16,171 bases of DNA from UBA1756 sp045132235 (GTDB taxonomy: Bacteria; Bacteroidota; Bacteroidia; Bacteroidales; WCHB1-69), in the NCBI GenBank assembly GCA_045132235.1, contig JBGURX010000050.1, forward strand, positions 1 through 16,171, read 5' to 3'. Shown in pieces: positions 12,889-16,171 of the stretch. The position numbers and the translations under genes are program-made. Position 1 is the first letter of the stretch; every line of letters begins with the position of its first letter. The notes under the pieces were generated by a model, which was not told where the DNA came from, ran no database searches, and worked only from the letters and a program-made list of their open reading frames with translations.

Positions 12889-15800
12889 TTAAAAATCCAA
12901 TCCTATTGAAAAATGTAGCATTCCCGTCTTATCCTCTATCTTGAAATCCTCCACGCCCCACGCATAATCCAATCGCAGGAAATAGCCGAACAGGCTGGCG
13001 CGCAGACCGAGGCCGAATCCCCCGATGATAGGCTCCACCTGCCGTTTCACCCGCACCGTGATGTCGCCGGCATACACCCAGCGGGTATAGAGGCAGTTGT
13101 CGTCGGAGTATGGCGTCACACCCGTCCAAGCAGTACCCACATCGCCGAACAGCACCAGCTGCAGCGAGTTGAGGAACTGATTGGAAATCTGCCGGCGGGC
13201 AATCAGCTGCACGAAGGGGATGCGTAACTCGGTGCTGAGCAGCGCAAAGGAGGTGCCGTTGCGGATGTTCTGTTGGAAACCGCGCATGTTGGTGGCCAAC
13301 GTCTGGTAGGCGTAGTTCTTGCTCTGATCCACCCAGATGTCGCTATTGAACTTGGCGAAAATCCAGTTGTCCACACCGCCCATGTAATACACGAGGCGGC
13401 TGCTGCCGAAGTTGGTGGAAGCGGCGAAGCGCGTCGCCCACGTCATGTTGCGGAACACCTTCACCGACTTGCGCACATCGATTCCCGCCACGAAAAGATA
13501 CATGTTGTCGCGGTCCACGCGGTGCTGGTACTCGAAGCATAGCTTGACTTTGCTGCCCCGCCACAGGTTGGTGAACAGTTCCTTCGACGAGTCGAAAACG
13601 TACTCCAGCTTCACGCCGCCCCACACGTGCCGCTCGTCGGGCATCTTCAACGAGTAGTCGTTAAGACCCGCCATGATGTTGGTCTCGTAGCGGCCGGTGA
13701 GCGTCAGGCGCAGGCTGTTGAACTTGTCGAAGGGGTACTTCATGATATAGAAGATGCTGTTGGCATGCTGTTTGTAGTAATAGTCGCCGATAGTGGATTT
13801 GATGCTCTGCCGGTAGATGACCACCTGATGGTCGAGGCGGCGGTGGAGGTCTTCGTAGCTGAACATGAACTCGTTGCTTTGCAGGTCGAACGAGAGGCGG
13901 AAGCCGCCCGTGATACGGTAATCCTCGAAAAGGTCGTTGATGCCCACCATAACGAGGGCATTGATGCCCGTGTTGAGGTAGATGGGCGATGTGCCGCCGG
14001 TAAACTGCTGGTAGGTGGTGTTGAGGAAGCTGAAGTCGGCCTGTGTTACCAGCTTGTTGATGGAGAATTGCGTGTAATAGTTGCGAGCGGCGACGCGGGT
14101 GAAGGCGTTGCTGTCGCTGGGCTCGGACAGCTCATCGGCACGATGGCCCGCGAGGTCGCTGCGGCGCACCTGACGGAAGCCTCTGTGCCGCACTCCCATA
14201 GAGGCACTTTTCTGGCTGGCCTGCAGGATGCTGTCGCGGCGGGCCTGCGCCACGGCCATCTGCTCAGCAAAGGCAGCCTTGGTAAGCTCAGTAGCCAACG
14301 GCTCATTCTCTATCGGATTGATATACAATCTTTTCACACCCTTTCTCAGCATCACCTCCGCCACCTGACCGGTTTCGGGCGAGTAGTCCTGCTCCAAGAT
14401 ACTGTAGGCGCGGTTGGTCACCACCTCGCTGTTGGCATAATAGGCGTAATGGATGGCGGTGTCGATGCGGCTGATGGTGCTGTCGAACTGCGCCACACAG
14501 CGGTTGCGGATGCCGTTCTCGTCGCTCAGGTAGGTGATGCCGCCGTCGGCCAGCACGCGAACATCCGTCTCCTTGGCATTCGGCGTATAGGTAAGCTGCA
14601 TCAAATCAGACGATTTGGTGGAATAGTCATACATGAAAAGGTCGTAGTTGCGCTGGGGCGACAACTGGTCGAAGCGCACCTTGGGGTGGAGCTGGTTGTC
14701 GGGACGGTTGGAGGAGAATACAATCTGCTTGTTGCCGTTGATGAAGCGCGGGGCATAATCGTCGTAAAAGTCGTTGGTAAGATTCTGGAAGGTGCGGGCG
14801 CGGAGGCTATAGACGAAGATGTCGGACTGTCCTTTCTGGAAGCCGGAGAAAAGCAGCAGCTTGCCATCCGTGGAGAAGGAGATGTCGGTGATTTTCTCCA
14901 CATCCACCAGCAGGCGTTTCTCGCATTTTTTTTCTTCAATATTATAAGGATAATAATAACAGCGGCCGGCATCTTCGATGGTGAAACCCAATATGTTGCC
15001 ATTGGGATGCCATGCCAGCAGCGGGAAGGAGAGGTCGGGATTGTCCTCGGTTTTGTGGAAACGGCGGAAGATGCGTCGCGGCTTCTCCTCGTCCTCCTTC
15101 TTCACCCAGATGATGACCTTGCCGGCCTCGTTGGTGATGTAGGCGTAGCTCTTGCCGTCGGGCGAAAGGCGGAACTGGCTGTAGTCGCGCTTGACCTTGG
15201 GACGCTTCAGCAGACCATCGCCTTCAGGTTTGTTGCGTTTAAGGTCTTTTTTATAGAGAACGTAATAATATCTGTACCAATCAATTAGAAGTTGTTTATA
15301 GGGAGTTCCTGTCACGTTGTAGAATCCGCGCTCGTGACTGCGGTACGAGCGGGTAGCGAACAGGATGGCCGGGATGGCCGACTTGCCGAAGCGATCGCCC
15401 ACATACTTCCAGAAGGAATGCCCGGCGTACATGGCGTCCACCGGCGAAAGTTCGTCGAAATCAGCATACTTCTCTGTCAGGATACCACTTTTCACATAGG
15501 CATCCACGGTGCTGTTCCACTCCTCACCGATGTAGGAAGAAAGTCCCGAGAAGTACCAGTTGGGCACATCCAACAGGCTCTCGGAAGAGATGTTGGCCCC
15601 GACCGACGTGCCATTGATGACCCAGTGGGCATAGAGGTTCATAATGCCCGCCCGCAGCATCCGGTCGAAATGCGAGCGGTCGCCATCGAAATAAAGGTAA
15701 ACCTTGGTGCCATAAATATTGGTGACACCGCCTTGGTTATAAAAATCCTCGTTGTCGTAGGCGAAATTAGACTCACGGAAATCCGACTGGGTGTTATAGA

Positions 15801-16071
15801 CGATGAACTGTATCTTCTTCGTAGAGGTATAGTTGAGCATCTTCTCAATCTCGTCGATCTCTGAAGGGGCTTTCCAAAGCACATACTCGGCCAGTTCCTT
15901 GCCGGTGGGGTAGAAATAAACGTCGAACTGTTCGGTGCGGTAATATTCCCAGTTCTGGTCCTGATACTGCACACGATTTTTCCCGAAAGAGAGCTGGGAG
16001 CCGTTGTAGAACTGAGCGGAAAGCGGCTGTATGCCAAGAACCAAGACACTGACAATCAATACATTCAGCAT
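12889..16071 (-). CDS. Large envelope protein: degenerate peptidase-like domain, TolB-like propeller and outer-membrane barrel
   Basis: From ATG 16071 this has 1060 residues. The frame is open to a TTG at 16152, but that would overlap the -7 element at 16142-16149. A signal segment (MLNVLIVSVLVLGIQPLSAQ) lacks basic residues; an internal TTG start would add some. Residues of about 25-290 resemble the peptidase MA fold: a strand-rich part, the helix RMLRAGIMNLYAHWVING and VPNWYFSGLSSYIGEEW. However, HExxH is replaced by AGIMN, and the Glu of 'SEGL' is missing. Residues of about 295-560 hold five visible TolB/PD40-type blades (LSPDGKSYAYITN, WHPNGNILGFTIE, STDGKLLLFSGF, FINGNKQIVFSSNRPD, LADGGITYLSDENG). 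A polar, Arg-rich linker (about 610-680) precedes beta-barrel strands that end in MLHFSIGLDF with a terminal Phe. It is probably an outer-membrane protein with a periplasmic or surface propeller. The function is unknown. Confidence 0.85.
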   Translation of the reverse strand: MLNVLIVSVLVLGIQPLSAQFYNGSQLSFGKNRVQYQDQNWEYYRTEQFDVYFYPTGKELAEYVLWKAPSEIDEIEKMLNYTSTKKIQFIVYNTQSDFRESNFAYDNEDFYNQGGVTNIYGTKVYLYFDGDRSHFDRMLRAGIMNLYAHWVINGTSVGANISSESLLDVPNWYFSGLSSYIGEEWNSTVDAYVKSGILTEKYADFDELSPVDAMYAGHSFWKYVGDRFGKSAIPAILFATRSYRSHERGFYNVTGTPYKQLLIDWYRYYYVLYKKDLKRNKPEGDGLLKRPKVKRDYSQFRLSPDGKSYAYITNEAGKVIIWVKKEDEEKPRRIFRRFHKTEDNPDLSFPLLAWHPNGNILGFTIEDAGRCYYYPYNIEEKKCEKRLLVDVEKITDISFSTDGKLLLFSGFQKGQSDIFVYSLRARTFQNLTNDFYDDYAPRFINGNKQIVFSSNRPDNQLHPKVRFDQLSPQRNYDLFMYDYSTKSSDLMQLTYTPNAKETDVRVLADGGITYLSDENGIRNRCVAQFDSTISRIDTAIHYAYYANSEVVTNRAYSILEQDYSPETGQVAEVMLRKGVKRLYINPIENEPLATELTKAAFAEQMAVAQARRDSILQASQKSASMGVRHRGFRQVRRSDLAGHRADELSEPSDSNAFTRVAARNYYTQFSINKLVTQADFSFLNTTYQQFTGGTSPIYLNTGINALVMVGINDLFEDYRITGGFRLSFDLQSNEFMFSYEDLHRRLDHQVVIYRQSIKSTIGDYYYKQHANSIFYIMKYPFDKFNSLRLTLTGRYETNIMAGLNDYSLKMPDERHVWGGVKLEYVFDSSKELFTNLWRGSKVKLCFEYQHRVDRDNMYLFVAGIDVRKSVKVFRNMTWATRFAASTNFGSSRLVYYMGGVDNWIFAKFNSDIWVDQSKNYAYQTLATNMRGFQQNIRNGTSFALLSTELRIPFVQLIARRQISNQFLNSLQLVLFGDVGTAWTGVTPYSDDNCLYTRWVYAGDITVRVKRQVEPIIGGFGLGLRASLFGYFLRLDYAWGVEDFKIEDKTGMLHFSIGLDF

Positions 16072-16141
16072 CCATTTTTCATACCATCCGAAACCGTTTT
16101 CCTTAACTCGCTGCAACACTTTGCCTAAATTATTGAAAGTG

Positions 16142-16149
16142 CAAAAGTA
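16142..16149 (-). promoter_or_regulatory. -7 promoter element TACTTTTG for the large envelope protein
   Basis: This is a perfect TAnnTTTG match on the minus strand. Transcription would start near 16135, leaving a leader of about 64 nt before ATG 16071. The -33 region falls at the window edge and cannot be judged. Confidence 0.5.
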
Positions 16150-16157
16150 CAAATAAT

Positions 16158-16171
16158 TTGAGAATTGAGAA
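16158..16171. repeat. Heptamer direct repeat TTGAGAA x2 at window edge
   Basis: Two perfect adjacent copies of TTGAGAA on the plus strand run up to the last base, so more units may lie outside. The period is the same as in the heptamer runs near 1098-1172, and the run sits just upstream of a promoter on the minus strand. Confidence 0.45.

Noticed and set aside
13627..15288. Long plus-strand open frame (553 codons) opposite the large envelope protein
   Set aside because: It is a shadow of the propeller/barrel gene. It has no recognisable domain, and the minus-strand product has coherent repeats, a signal segment and a terminal Phe.
16072..16152. Upstream start (TTG 16152) for the large envelope protein
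   Set aside because: It coincides with a perfect -7 promoter element, so the transcript would begin downstream of it; the signal segment starts at ATG 16071.
1..16171. CRISPR array, insertion sequence or integrase
   Set aside because: No regularly spaced 20-40 bp repeats, no transposase or integrase-like frame and no paired terminal inverted repeats were seen; the only repeats are the 44-nt pair and the heptamer runs.

Overview
The window looks like a chromosomal segment of a Bacteroidota (probably Bacteroidales) bacterium. The evidence is a C-terminal type IX secretion (T9SS) sorting domain on a metallopeptidase, several matches to the Bacteroidota -7 promoter element TAnnTTTG, signal peptides ending in Gln as is common in this phylum, an Omp85-type outer-membrane protein, meso-diaminopimelate dehydrogenase, and Rhs core tips of the 'DPLADKYP...CANNPVRLVDPDGR' type. 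No species can be named from this sequence alone.

Left part (1-3640, all minus strand): an AT-rich accessory block. In transcription order it holds a secreted protein (3540-2989), an orphan Rhs tip with a variable C-terminus carrying a HESKH zinc-metallopeptidase motif (2962-2075), a secreted protein (2059-1283), a second orphan Rhs tip with a short unknown C-terminus (1204-674), a secreted protein (667-137) and the start of a lipoprotein gene (121 to beyond the left edge). Rhs tips and signal-peptide proteins alternate with 6-15 bp between tip and partner, which is a toxin/immunity-like layout. Both tips lack the Rhs repeats and begin just after a 44-nt element. That element is 43/44 identical between the two copies, while the adjoining core coding sequence is only about two-thirds identical. 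Heptamer tandem repeats lie beside the second copy.

Boundary (3640-3775): a tRNA-Met(CAU) gene with its own -7 element and a rho-independent terminator. Its 3' end faces the accessory block, and base composition changes here.

Middle (3954-8117): a minus-strand operon of a 48-residue lipoprotein, a small outer-membrane beta-barrel protein and a LysE-family exporter. Divergent from it is an Omp85/TamA-like protein with a TTG start, followed by a CsgG/LpoB-like secreted protein with a good promoter.

Right part (8164-16171): a large T9SS-secreted M4 (thermolysin-family) metallopeptidase, with the EngB/YsxC ribosome-assembly GTPase gene starting 1 nt after its stop. Converging on these are diaminopimelate dehydrogenase and a roughly 1060-residue envelope protein that joins a degenerate peptidase-like domain, a TolB-like propeller and a C-terminal beta-barrel. 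Apart from EngB and Ddh, almost every protein in the window is predicted to be exported or in the envelope. No CRISPR array, insertion sequence, integrase or rRNA gene was seen.
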